Shown one piece after another: positions 17,752-24,751 of a stretch of DNA of 64,000 bases. Source of the DNA: Streptomyces sp. R33. GTDB taxonomy: Bacteria > Actinomycetota > Actinomycetes > Streptomycetales > Streptomycetaceae. The DNA lies in the NCBI RefSeq assembly GCF_041200175.1, contig NZ_CP165727.1:7744001-7808000 (forward strand), given 5' to 3'. Position 1 is the stretch's first letter; each line of letters starts with the position of its first letter. Made by a program: the position numbers and the translations under genes. The notes below the pieces were generated by a model, which was not told where the DNA came from, made no database searches, and was given only the letters and a program-made list of their open reading frames with translations.

Positions 17752-17760
17752 CCGGTGTGG
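17752..17760. repeat. Target-site duplication, right copy
   Basis: CCGGTGTGG, identical to 16345-16353 and directly abutting the right end of the IS element. Confidence 0.85.
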
Positions 17761-17811
17761 CCCGAGCCCCTCTGCGGGTCGTTGGGTGCGCGGAGGGATC
17801 GATTCTGCAGG

Positions 17812-18339
17812 TCAGCTGTAGACCACCGGGCAGCCGTGGGTCAGGCAGTGGCGGGCCGCGTGGAGGTACAGGGCGGTGTGGAACGTCGTGTCCGCGCCCG
17901 GGACTTCGCGCGCGGAGGCGTCGAAGTACCAGGAGGTCAGGGCGAGGGGGCCGGAGGCGGCGAGGACCTCGGGCGGGAGCGGGACGGACGCCGCCAGGAG
18001 TTCCGCCATCAGAAGCACCTGCGGAGCACCGGCGATGGCGAGGGGCTCGTCGGGTTCCTCCTGCGTGGCCACAGTGACCTCCGAGTCGAGGGAGACCGGC
18101 ACCAGCACGGACCAGGAGAGCAGGTCGTCCACCCCGTGTTCCCGGCACAGCTCGGCGAAGCCGTCCATCGGGGGGACCATCTTCTCCTCGAAGCGGGGCA
18201 CCGGGCCCGGCCCGGGCGCGTACGGCGGCAGTCCCCGCCGGCCCAGCTCCCGGTTCAGCCCGGCCGCGATCTCCGCCCGGCCGCCCTCGTACGCACCGCG
18301 CCAGTCCTCCGCGGTGACGCTCACCATGTAGATGCCCAT
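17812..18339 (-). CDS. Hypothetical protein, actinobacterial type
   Basis: A 175-residue acidic soluble protein that I do not recognise. It begins MGIYMVSVTAEDW, has a Pro-rich middle (LPPYAPGPGPVPRFEEK) and ends with YLHAARHCLTHGCPVVYS. ATG 18339 is chosen because TAGGTT lies six bases upstream on the minus strand, the spacing of leaderless streptomycete messages; GTG 18345 and ATG 18327 are alternatives. Its 5' side faces the Y-RNA-like locus, separated by a terminator. The IS element lies about 60 bases after its stop, so downstream co-transcribed genes would have been cut off. Confidence 0.65.
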   Translation of the reverse strand: MGIYMVSVTAEDWRGAYEGGRAEIAAGLNRELGRRGLPPYAPGPGPVPRFEEKMVPPMDGFAELCREHGVDDLLSWSVLVPVSLDSEVTVATQEEPDEPLAIAGAPQVLLMAELLAASVPLPPEVLAASGPLALTSWYFDASAREVPGADTTFHTALYLHAARHCLTHGCPVVYS

Positions 18340-18372
18340 GGCCACAACCTAACGCGGGGCGCGGAACGTGAC

Positions 18373-18405
18373 GGAGCCCGGGAGCATATCCAGCTCCCGG
18401 GCTCC
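18373..18405 (-). terminator. Hairpin terminator after the tandem structured RNAs
   Basis: A perfect 13-base inverted repeat, GGAGCCCGGGAGC (18373-18385) and its complement (18393-18405), with a seven-base loop. It lies about 40 bases past the second tRNA-like RNA on the minus strand and before the next leaderless promoter, so it most likely ends the RNA transcript. Confidence 0.8.
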
Positions 18406-18442
18406 AGCTTGCCACCCAATTGCGCACACCGGCGGCGTTTAA

Positions 18443-18550
18443 GAGCCGCGGATCATTCTGAGACCGACGTGTTCTGCCTTTGAACTACCGCGCCACGAGA
18501 GAGGCGCAGAGGGGACTTGAACCCCCATCCGTCGATGATCGTCCGCGCTC
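18443..18550 (-). ncRNA. Y-RNA-like, circularly permuted tRNA mimic (second of a tandem pair)
   Basis: About 108 nt on the minus strand. Pairing, in RNA order: terminal stem GAG/CUC then CGCG/CGCG, a three-base bulge, GAUCAU/AUGAUC, an eight-base one-sided bulge (18457-18464), then CGACG/CGUCG. On this sits a cloverleaf with exact tRNA spacing: T arm GGGGG-UUCAAGU-CCCCU (18126 offset: 18522-18526 to 18510-18514), a 7-bp acceptor helix CUGCGCC/GGCGCGG stacked directly on it, the two linker bases UA, D arm GUUC-AAAGGCA-GAAC and one linker A. The acceptor helix is closed by an eight-base loop instead of ending in CCA, and the RNA ends lie where the anticodon loop should be. Known bacterial Y RNAs (YrlA) mimic tRNA in this way and bind Ro60. 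No Ro60 gene is in the window. Confidence 0.8.
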
Positions 18551-18576
18551 GGTCGATCCGGCGTTCGGTGGCGAAT

Positions 18577-18709
18577 GCTGAGACTGGAGCGAGAATCTGA
18601 GTTTCACGGGGCCGCCTCTACCAGCTTGGGCCACCCCGGCACGTGTGCCGGGGGAGGGTTTCGAACCCCCAACTGACACCCCTCGGTCAGCTTCAACATC
18701 AGTTTCAGC
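18577..18709 (-). ncRNA. Y-RNA-like, circularly permuted tRNA mimic (first of a tandem pair)
   Basis: About 133 nt on the minus strand, 50 bases after the stop of the DUF7873-like gene. Outer stem GCUGAAACUG/CAGUCUCAGC pairs at 9 of 10 positions (18700-18709 with 18577-18586). Next are GAA-G-CUGA/UCAG-A-UUC and a five-pair anticodon-like stem GGGGU/GCCCC. The cloverleaf has T arm GGGGG-UUCGAAA-CCCUC, a perfect 7-bp acceptor helix CCCCGGC/GCCGGGG closed by a six-base loop (18641-18646), linker UG, and a D arm GCC...GGC whose loop contains AGCUGGUAGA, a textbook D-loop. The topology is the same as in the neighbouring RNA though the sequences differ almost throughout, so the structure and not the sequence is conserved. 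Both carry CUCAGA on the 3' side of the distal stem. Confidence 0.75.
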
Positions 18710-18758
18710 TTTGCGCTTTGCGCGCACCCCCCCGCTCGCACAGGGGGCGATCTGGAGG

Positions 18759-19490
18759 CTACCGGAACAGGTAGCCGAACACCGCATCCCCGACGCGCTG
18801 GTCGGTGACCTCGGTGCCGTTGGCCTCCTCGCGGGCGAACTTGACGGCATGCTGGAGCTTTTCGACCCGGCCGAGGAGCTCGTTGACCCGGCGGGCCGGC
18901 AGCGCACCGGAGAACTTCACCGTCGTCCAGTAACCGACCGGGACGTCCTCGTAGTACACCTCGACCTGGGCCGGGTGCTTCTCCGTGGCCTCGGCCTTCA
19001 CATGGTTGCGCGGCACCTTCTTGGTGCGGATCGTGCGGACCGGGTCGGTCTTCCACGCGTCCGTCGAGGGGTCGAGGTTCCAGGCCTCCGACGCGTCCAG
19101 GACGGGGAGCTTGCGTACGAACGTGTGCAGGTCGGTGAGCTGCTTCTCAAGGAACAGCAGGTACGGGACGGGCACTTGGGGCAGCAGGACCGTTCCGTCG
19201 ACGACGACGTCCGCGGCCGCCGTGCGGTTCGCCCAGTCCTTCGTCGCCGTCACGTCGAACAGCCGCGTCAGCGTTCCCGCCGTCGCGCGCAGTACGTCCT
19301 CCGCCTTGACCTGCACCCGCGTGGACTCGGGCGGCAGCTGCTCGCCCTCCTCGTCCTTGGGCTGGTACGTCCGCGAGATACCGGCGAGCAACGCCGGCTT
19401 CTGGACGTCCTGATGGGCTTGGGTCAGTTCCTGGAGAGACTTGGACTTGACGCCCTTCTCCACTGCGATGATCTGATTCAACTTCGGCAC
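18759..19490 (-). CDS. DUF7873-like protein next to tRNA-mimic RNAs
   Basis: A 243-residue soluble, highly charged protein with no signal peptide or membrane segment. It opens with PKLNQIIAVEKGVKSKSLQEL, contains KDEEGEQLPPESTRVQVK, a LLFLEKQLTDLHTFVRKLPVLD helix, the basic block RTIRTKKVPRNH and a C-terminal amphipathic helix VNELLGRVEKLQHAVKFAREE. I recall this family under the name DUF7873, function unknown; that name is from memory. The basic segment would suit RNA binding. It starts with GTG 19490; TAGCTT lies six bases upstream (complement of 19497-19502), so the message is probably leaderless. The two structured RNAs follow 50 bases after its stop on the same strand and probably share its transcript. 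Confidence 0.75.
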   Translation of the reverse strand: MPKLNQIIAVEKGVKSKSLQELTQAHQDVQKPALLAGISRTYQPKDEEGEQLPPESTRVQVKAEDVLRATAGTLTRLFDVTATKDWANRTAAADVVVDGTVLLPQVPVPYLLFLEKQLTDLHTFVRKLPVLDASEAWNLDPSTDAWKTDPVRTIRTKKVPRNHVKAEATEKHPAQVEVYYEDVPVGYWTTVKFSGALPARRVNELLGRVEKLQHAVKFAREEANGTEVTDQRVGDAVFGYLFR

Positions 19491-19563
19491 ACGAGGAAGC
19501 TAACAGCACAACAGTCCACCGCACACCCGAGTTTTCGTGCGCCGACTGCCGGCCGCACACGCG

Positions 19564-19608
19564 CACGGCCCGTTCCGCCGCCCGTGGTGGGCGGTGGAAC
19601 GGGCCGTG
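19564..19608 (-). terminator. Hairpin terminator after gap
   Basis: CACGGCCCGTTCC (19564-19576) pairs perfectly with GGAACGGGCCGTG (19596-19608), and the inner GCCGCCC/GGGCGG nearly closes the loop. It sits 35 bases past the GAPDH stop and upstream of the DUF7873-like promoter. Confidence 0.85.
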
Positions 19609-19642
19609 AGTACGACGGGACTGCGACGCGCGTGCGACGGGA

Positions 19643-21088
19643 TCAGACCGCCGGGGCCGGGTACGTGGGGTACTCGACGCCCGAGACGTGCTGGACGACG
19701 CGGATGACCTGGCACGAGTAGCCGAACTCGTTGTCGTACCAGAGGTAGAGGATCGCGTTGTCGCCGTCGACCTTGGTGGCGCCCGCGTCGATGATCGACG
19801 CGTGGCGCGAGCCGACGAAGTCCATCGAGACCGCGTCGGGGGCGGTGGTGAAGTCGATCTGGCGCTTGAGCGGCGAGTGCAGCGAGACGTCGCGGAGGTG
19901 GTCGAGGACCTCCTCGCGGGTGGTCTCGCGGCCCAGGCGCAAGCTCAGGATGGCGATCGAGACGTCCGGGACGGGGACGCGGATCGAGCTGCCGGTGATC
20001 GGCGCCTTGAGGTCGGGCAGCGCCTTGGCGACGGCGGACGCGGCACCCGTCTCGGTGATGACCATGTTGAGCGGCGCGCTGCGGCCGCGGCGGTCGGCCT
20101 TGTGGTAGTTGTCCAGCAGGTTCTGGTCGTTCGTGAACGAGTGGACGGTCTCCACGTGGCCGCGCAGCACGCCGTACTCGTCGTCCATGGCCTTCAGCGG
20201 CGGGACGATCGCGTTGGTGGTGCACGAGGCGCAGGACAGGATCTGCTCGTCCGGCTTGATCGTGTCGTGGTTGACACCGTGGACGATGTTCGGGACGTCG
20301 CCCTTGCCCGGGGCGGTCAGGACGACCTTGTCGATGCCCGGGCGCAGGTGCTTGGACAGACCCTCACGGTCACGCCACTTGCCCGTGTTGTCGATGAGGA
20401 TGGCGTCCTTGATGCCGTACGCGGTGTAGTCGACCTCGGACGGGTCGTTCGCGTAGATCACCTTGATCGCGTTGCCGTTGGCGACGATCGTGTTCGTCGC
20501 CTCGTCCACGGTGATGGTGCCCTGGAACTGGCCGTGGATCGAGTCGCGGCGCAGCAGGGAGGCGCGCTTGACGATGTCCTGGTCGCCGCCCTGGCGGACG
20601 ACGATCGCGCGCAGGCGCAGACCGTTGCCGGAGCCGGCCTTCTCGATGAGCAGGCGGGCGACGAGGCGGCCGATGCGGCCGAAGCCGTACAGGACGACGT
20701 CGCGGCCGTCGCCGCGCTCGATCTTGTTCGCACCGGTGGCACCGGCGACGGCCTCGGCGGTGAACTGCTCCACCGACAGGCCGCGGTCGTCGCTCTTGTA
20801 CTCCGCGGCGAGCATGCCGATGTCGATCTGGGACGGGCCGAGATCGAGCGTGGTGAGCACCTGCAGGAACGGCAGCGTCTCGGTGACCGAGAGCTCCTCG
20901 CCGTCGATCTGCCGGGCGAATCGGTGGGTCTTCAGGATGCTGACCACCGACTTGTTCACCAAGGAGCGGCTGTGCAGCAGGATCGTCACGTCCTGCTCAC
21001 GGTGCAGCTTCCCGATGATCGGGATCATCGACTCCGCGATCTCCTCGCGGTTTTTCCAGTTGGTGAACGAGTCGTCATTGACAGTCAC
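19643..21088 (-). CDS. gap: Glyceraldehyde-3-phosphate dehydrogenase, long form
   Basis: A 481-residue GAPDH. The usual enzyme has about 335 residues; here about 130 extra residues form an N-terminal extension (NREEIAESMIPIIGKLHREQ, KTHRFARQIDGEE). Then the NAD fold starts at VVLYGFGRIGRL, and the catalytic Cys289 lies in ILSCASCTTN, with HSFTNDQNLLD and the C-terminal YDNEFGYSCQ. The NAD half is also longer than usual, with insertions near KRASLLRRDSIHGQF. This extended class occurs beside the standard glycolytic GAPDH in streptomycetes and other bacteria; the extension may add regulation or oligomerisation. Its direction (glycolysis or gluconeogenesis) and cofactor choice are unknown. It starts with GTG; no strong ribosome site is visible. 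Confidence 0.92.
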   Translation of the reverse strand: MTVNDDSFTNWKNREEIAESMIPIIGKLHREQDVTILLHSRSLVNKSVVSILKTHRFARQIDGEELSVTETLPFLQVLTTLDLGPSQIDIGMLAAEYKSDDRGLSVEQFTAEAVAGATGANKIERGDGRDVVLYGFGRIGRLVARLLIEKAGSGNGLRLRAIVVRQGGDQDIVKRASLLRRDSIHGQFQGTITVDEATNTIVANGNAIKVIYANDPSEVDYTAYGIKDAILIDNTGKWRDREGLSKHLRPGIDKVVLTAPGKGDVPNIVHGVNHDTIKPDEQILSCASCTTNAIVPPLKAMDDEYGVLRGHVETVHSFTNDQNLLDNYHKADRRGRSAPLNMVITETGAASAVAKALPDLKAPITGSSIRVPVPDVSIAILSLRLGRETTREEVLDHLRDVSLHSPLKRQIDFTTAPDAVSMDFVGSRHASIIDAGATKVDGDNAILYLWYDNEFGYSCQVIRVVQHVSGVEYPTYPAPAV

Positions 21089-21424
21089 AGGTTTATCTTT
21101 CGAGCTAGGCGGCGCTCACATGCTAACCCCACGCCACTTTGATCACTCAAGGGGTACCGTCTGAGCGGTGATATGTGGGGTTATGTCTCATTTGTTCCTC
21201 GGGTGATCCTCTGAATGGTCCACGCGCCGGTGAAGCGGGGGAGCGGGAGGTGCGAGGGGTGGGAGAGAGGGGCGGCCCACCGTCGCGGAGGCCGACGGGC
21301 CGTCCGGGGGGGCGCAGGGGTGAAGACGTACCCATCATGACAGGTCAGACGGTGTTTTCGTAGGACCAAGGGCACAGTCGATTGCCCTTGTTTGGGCCCC
21401 TGTGCGGCTTTGAGAATCACCGTC
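21089..21424. other. Intergenic region between divergent gap and a small hypothetical gene
   Basis: 336 bases. Its first half is less GC-rich than its surroundings and holds candidates for both promoters (for example TAGCTC on the gap strand). The middle is a purine-rich GGGAG/GGGGG tract. Open frames here have no ribosome sites and look spurious. I see no clear operator or RNA structure. Confidence 0.4.
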
Positions 21425-21811
21425 ATGAATCACTCGGCGAACATCAATCACGACGCAGTCCTCCGAGCCCGGGTGGCCCTTCTGGGATCGGCGAAGCCGT
21501 CGGTCCGTGAGCGGGTCGCGGCCTACCGCGTCCTGGCCCAGGTGAGCCCCCTGGCCTATCTGCCCCTGCTGTCCGCCGTACTGTGGAAGTACAGCCGTTA
21601 CGAGTTCGCGCACCGGCCGGACATCGCGCTGGCCCTGCGGGCCGAGTCCGTCGCCGCCGCGCGCCGCGTGTACGCCATGGAGCCGGGACGGGCCGATCTC
21701 CTCGTCACCGCACTGATCCACTACCGGGAGCAGCTGGTCCTCATGGACCGGCGGGAAGAAGCCCGCGGGGTGGAGGAAGAGATCACCCGCATGGGGTCCG
21801 GCGGGCGCTAG
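21425..21811 (+). CDS. Hypothetical helical protein
   Basis: A 128-residue, probably all-helical, soluble protein. It runs from MNHSANINHDAVLRARVALL through RVAAYRVLAQVSPLAYLPLL to the acidic DRREEARGVEEEITRMG. The pattern of paired helices with Ala and Leu recalls TPR-like repeats found in streptomycete regulatory proteins, but no motif is decisive. ATG 21425 is used; the region before it has no good ribosome site, and a longer TTG start at 21392 is possible. A convergent terminator follows directly. Confidence 0.65.
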   Translation: MNHSANINHDAVLRARVALLGSAKPSVRERVAAYRVLAQVSPLAYLPLLSAVLWKYSRYEFAHRPDIALALRAESVAAARRVYAMEPGRADLLVTALIHYREQLVLMDRREEARGVEEEITRMGSGGR

Positions 21812-21820
21812 CCGACCACC

Positions 21821-21862
21821 GCGGGCACCCGGGCCGGCGGTGTGGCCGGTCCGGGTGCCCGC
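21821..21862. terminator. Bidirectional terminator between convergent genes
   Basis: GCGGGCACCCGG (21821-21832) and CCGGGTGCCCGC (21851-21862) form a perfect 12-base stem, and GCCGG/CCGGT inside can extend it. It lies between the hypothetical gene and the convergent XRE gene and can serve both. Confidence 0.85.
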
Positions 21863-21896
21863 GCTCGGAGCCGCCGCCCCGGCGGCCCGGGCGGGG

Positions 21897-22769
21897 TCAG
21901 CCGGCGATGGGGTACATGGACCCCCGGCGGCCCTCCGCCGAGGTCAGCCACTCCAGCTTCTCGGCCGTGTCGGTGGCCGGCAGCGGGGTGTGCAGCACGA
22001 TCGACAGGTCGGGCCGGGCCGGTACGCGCAACTGGGTCGACTCGACGAACAGCGTCCCCACGACGGGGTGCTCGATCTCCTTCTGTATCTGACCGCCGGG
22101 CCGGATGTCCCGCTGCTCCCACAGCTCGGCGAACTCCGGGCTGACCTCCCGCGCCTCCTCGACGACCGCCTGGAACCCCTCGTCCTCGGGCCACTCCGAG
22201 CACGCCGCCCGGTACTGGGCGACCACGGTGCAGGCGATCTCCTCCCAGCGCCTCGAACGGGCCTTGTAGATGGGGTCGGTGAAGAACGCGATCAGGCAGT
22301 TCTGCACGATCTCCGGGCGCATCCCGAGCACCATCGCGGCCGCGTCGTTGTAGAGCACCGTGTTCCAGTAGGCGTCCATGATGTGCGCGGGGAACGGCAT
22401 CCACGCGTCGATCAGCCGCTTCAGCCCCTGGCACATGTCCCGGTCGGCCGGCGCCACCTCGAGGGCCGGCGGGTTGAGCCCCGCGAGTACGTACAGGTGC
22501 CGGCGCTCGGCGCTGGTCAGCTGCAGGACCCGGCCGACCGAGTCGAGGACCTGCGGCGACACCGTGATGTCCCGGCCCTGCTCCAGCCACTGGTACCAGG
22601 ACACCCCGACCCCGGCGAGCACGGCGACCTCCTCGCGGCGCAGTCCCGGGGTGCGGCGACGGGCCCCGCCGTCCGGCAGGCCCGCCTGCGTGGGAGTGAT
22701 CCTCGCCCGTCTGCTCATCAGGAACTCGCGCAGTTCGGAACGGCGGTGCTTGTCGATCGGTGTAGCCAC
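21897..22769 (-). CDS. XRE-family regulator with MmyB-like ligand-binding domain
   Basis: A 290-residue transcription factor. Residues of about 10-75 form the helix-turn-helix: RRTPGLRREEVAVLAGVGVSWYQWLEQGR is the diagnostic core of this subfamily (helices 2 and 3), followed by RVLQLTSAERRHLYVLAG. The rest is the MmyB-like PAS-type domain with WNTVLYNDAAA, near which fatty-acid-like ligands bind in relatives, and ending with a hydrophobic strand set (TQLRVPARPDLSIVLHTPLP). It is divergent from an MFS exporter gene 89 bases away, the normal arrangement for a repressor of that exporter. Confidence 0.9.
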   Translation of the reverse strand: MATPIDKHRRSELREFLMSRRARITPTQAGLPDGGARRRTPGLRREEVAVLAGVGVSWYQWLEQGRDITVSPQVLDSVGRVLQLTSAERRHLYVLAGLNPPALEVAPADRDMCQGLKRLIDAWMPFPAHIMDAYWNTVLYNDAAAMVLGMRPEIVQNCLIAFFTDPIYKARSRRWEEIACTVVAQYRAACSEWPEDEGFQAVVEEAREVSPEFAELWEQRDIRPGGQIQKEIEHPVVGTLFVESTQLRVPARPDLSIVLHTPLPATDTAEKLEWLTSAEGRRGSMYPIAG

Positions 22770-22790
22770 TAACTCCCCCTGTCAGCTGCC

Positions 22791-22804
22791 TGGTGGTGCC
22801 ACCA
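22791..22804. promoter_or_regulatory. Candidate XRE operator
   Basis: TGGTGG-TG-CCACCA is a perfect 6+6 palindrome in the 89-base region between the XRE gene and the MFS gene, 21 bases from the XRE start. The position suits autoregulation and control of the exporter. Confidence 0.5.
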
Positions 22805-22858
22805 ACAGGATAAGTTCCCACTCTCCACGGGCATTCCCGGGCCGCGAGGGTGGTGGCC

Positions 22859-24307
22859 ATGGCGATCGATACTCATACGACGACGACAACGACGACGACA
22901 ACCACCACCGCCGGCTCGGGGGCGGCATCCCCCGCCCCCGCGAACGACCGGCTCACGGGCCGGGCCAAACTGGTCCTCTTCGTGCTCTGCGCCGCCCAGT
23001 TCATGGTGGCCCTCGACTTCTCCGTACTGAACGTGGCCCTGCCCGCCCTCGGCAAGGACCTGGGTCTGAGCCGGTCGGCCCTGCAATGGGCGGTCACCGC
23101 CTTCGCGCTGCCCTCCGGAGGCTTCCTCCTCCTCTTCGGCCGGATCGCCGACCTGTACGGACGCAAGAAGCTGTTCCTGATCGGCCTCACGCTCTTCGGT
23201 GCGGCCTCGCTCCTGGCCACCCTGGCCTGGGACCCGGCGTCCTTCCTGGCGGGGCGCGCCCTGCAGGGCCTCGGCGCGGCGGTCATCGTGCCGACCGGCA
23301 TGTCCCTGCTGACCACCACGTTCCCCGAGGGCCCGCTGCGCGACAAGGCGATCGGTATCTCCGGCACCCTGCTGTCCCTCGGCTTCACCATCGGCATGGT
23401 CCTCGGCGGCGTCATGACCGACACCCTCGGCTGGCGCTCCACGATGGCGCTGCTCGCGGTCACCGCGGTCATCGTGCTCGCCCTCGCCCCCGGTCTGCTG
23501 CCCGAGTCGCGGACCCCGGACCGGCCCCGCCTGGACGTCCCGGGTGCCGTCACCGTCACAGGCGGCCTGCTCGCGCTGATCTACTCCCTGTCCACCGCGG
23601 CCCAGCGGGGCTTCGGCGGCGTGGACGTCTGGGGCACGCTGCTCGCCGGTCTGGCCCTGCTCGTCGCCTTCGCGGTGGCGGAGTCGAAGACCCCGGCCCC
23701 GCTGGTCTCGCTCCCGATGCTGAAGCGGCGCACCATCGCCTGGGGGAACTTCGCCGGCCTGGTGACCTTCGCGATGATGTCGACGGTCATCTTCGTCCTG
23801 ACCCTGTACCTCCAGGAGACGCTCGGGCTGTCGTCCTTCCGGACCGGCCTGGTCTTCGGAGTGCAGGGCGTCGCATCGGCCCTCGCCGGCTCCTACGCCC
23901 CGAAGGTCATCGGCCGCTTCGGCGCCCGGCGCACGCTGGTCGGCTCGCTGCTCGGCCAGGGGCTCCTGACCGCGGCGCTGCTGGCGGTGGGCGCCGAGTC
24001 GGGCGCGCTGGTGGCGACCGTCGCCGTCTCGGTGGCCAGCATGTTCCACCTCGGCGCGATCATCTCGTACGGGCTGACGGTGACGAGCGGCGTGCCGGAC
24101 GAGGAGCAGGGCCTGGCGACGGGCCTGGTCACCACGACGCAGCAGGTCGGCCTCACCATCGGGATCCCGCTGCTCGGTGTCCTGGCCACGACGCAGGCCT
24201 CGCTCTTCGACGGGGTCCGCACGGTCCTGGCGATCGACGCGGCGATCGTGCTCGCGGCGGCGGCCTTGGTGGGCCTCGGCCTGGGAGGCCGTACGAAGAA
24301 GGCGTGA
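22859..24307 (+). CDS. MFS exporter, EmrB/QacA (14-helix) type
   Basis: A 482-residue polytopic membrane protein. It begins with an unusual run of threonines (residues 5-17), then helix 1 with motif D1 (VLFVLCAAQFMVALDFSVLN), motif A GRIADLYGRKKLF between helices 2 and 3, and motif C GFTIGMVLGGVMTDTLGW in helix 5, which together define proton-driven drug exporters. About 14 hydrophobic segments can be counted. ATG 22859 is chosen because GAGG lies nine bases upstream; GTG 22850 is an in-frame alternative. It is divergent from the XRE regulator, which probably controls it. The substrate is unknown. Confidence 0.9.
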   Translation: MAIDTHTTTTTTTTTTTAGSGAASPAPANDRLTGRAKLVLFVLCAAQFMVALDFSVLNVALPALGKDLGLSRSALQWAVTAFALPSGGFLLLFGRIADLYGRKKLFLIGLTLFGAASLLATLAWDPASFLAGRALQGLGAAVIVPTGMSLLTTTFPEGPLRDKAIGISGTLLSLGFTIGMVLGGVMTDTLGWRSTMALLAVTAVIVLALAPGLLPESRTPDRPRLDVPGAVTVTGGLLALIYSLSTAAQRGFGGVDVWGTLLAGLALLVAFAVAESKTPAPLVSLPMLKRRTIAWGNFAGLVTFAMMSTVIFVLTLYLQETLGLSSFRTGLVFGVQGVASALAGSYAPKVIGRFGARRTLVGSLLGQGLLTAALLAVGAESGALVATVAVSVASMFHLGAIISYGLTVTSGVPDEEQGLATGLVTTTQQVGLTIGIPLLGVLATTQASLFDGVRTVLAIDAAIVLAAAALVGLGLGGRTKKA

Positions 24308-24340
24308 GAGGGACCGAGGACGCCCGGCGGCCGCCGGGAC

Positions 24341-24390
24341 CGGGGACCGGAAGCGGAGAGCAACCTCCGCCGACCGGTCCCCGTCCGTTT
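24341..24390 (+). terminator. Long hairpin terminator after the MFS gene
   Basis: CGGGGACCGG (24341-24350) pairs with CCGGTCCCCG (24374-24383), and GCGGAG (24353-24358) with CTCCGC (24365-24370) extends the same stem. A short T-run (GTTTT) follows. It separates the MFS gene from a convergent small gene. Confidence 0.85.
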
Positions 24391-24424
24391 TCCGCACCCG
24401 GACTCCGTTCCACCGGGCCCGGCC

Positions 24425-24751
24425 TCAGGCCCGTGTCCACCGGGGCGGGTTGCCCGGGGAGGCGGGCTCCGGTGTGGGTTCCGGGCCGCGCAGGTGGAGG
24501 TTGCGGACCGTGGCCGCCGTCTCGCGTTCGAAGTGCTCCCAGGAGACCAGCCGTCGCCAGGCCGGATCCGGCCGCCCCGGCACGGTGGCCCCGCGCGCCG
24601 CCCACTCCCGGGCGAGTTGCTCGAACAGCGGGGCGGCCGCGGCCGCGTGGGCCGGCTGCCGGGGAGTGGGGACGTACAGGGGGCGGCCGCCGTCATCCGG
24701 AGCCGCCCGGTGTCGCGCCGTGGTGGTGAGCGTGGAGCCCGTCGTCGTCAT
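24425..24751 (-). CDS. Small hypothetical protein
   Basis: A 108-residue protein starting MTTTGSTLTTTARHR, with RPLYVPTPRQPAHAAAAAPLFEQLAREWAARGATVPGRPD and then the conserved-looking LVSWEHFERE and a Pro-rich tail. I have a weak recollection of similar short streptomycete proteins of unknown function. ATG 24751 is chosen over the upstream start at 24859 because the extra residues are low-complexity shadow sequence. Third-position GC and the Trp/Phe/Tyr content support coding. Confidence 0.55.
   Translation of the reverse strand: MTTTGSTLTTTARHRAAPDDGGRPLYVPTPRQPAHAAAAAPLFEQLAREWAARGATVPGRPDPAWRRLVSWEHFERETAATVRNLHLRGPEPTPEPASPGNPPRWTRA

Noticed and set aside
18443..18709. Two ordinary tRNA genes
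   Set aside because: T and D arms are convincing, but they occur in permuted order, the acceptor helices are closed by short loops, there is no CCA end or clear anticodon loop, and bacteria are not known to process permuted tRNAs. A Y-RNA-like mimic fits better.
18645..19721. 358-codon plus-strand frame across the RNA locus and DUF7873-like gene
   Set aside because: It is an antisense shadow: Arg/Leu-rich with no ribosome site, and it crosses two structured RNAs and a terminator.
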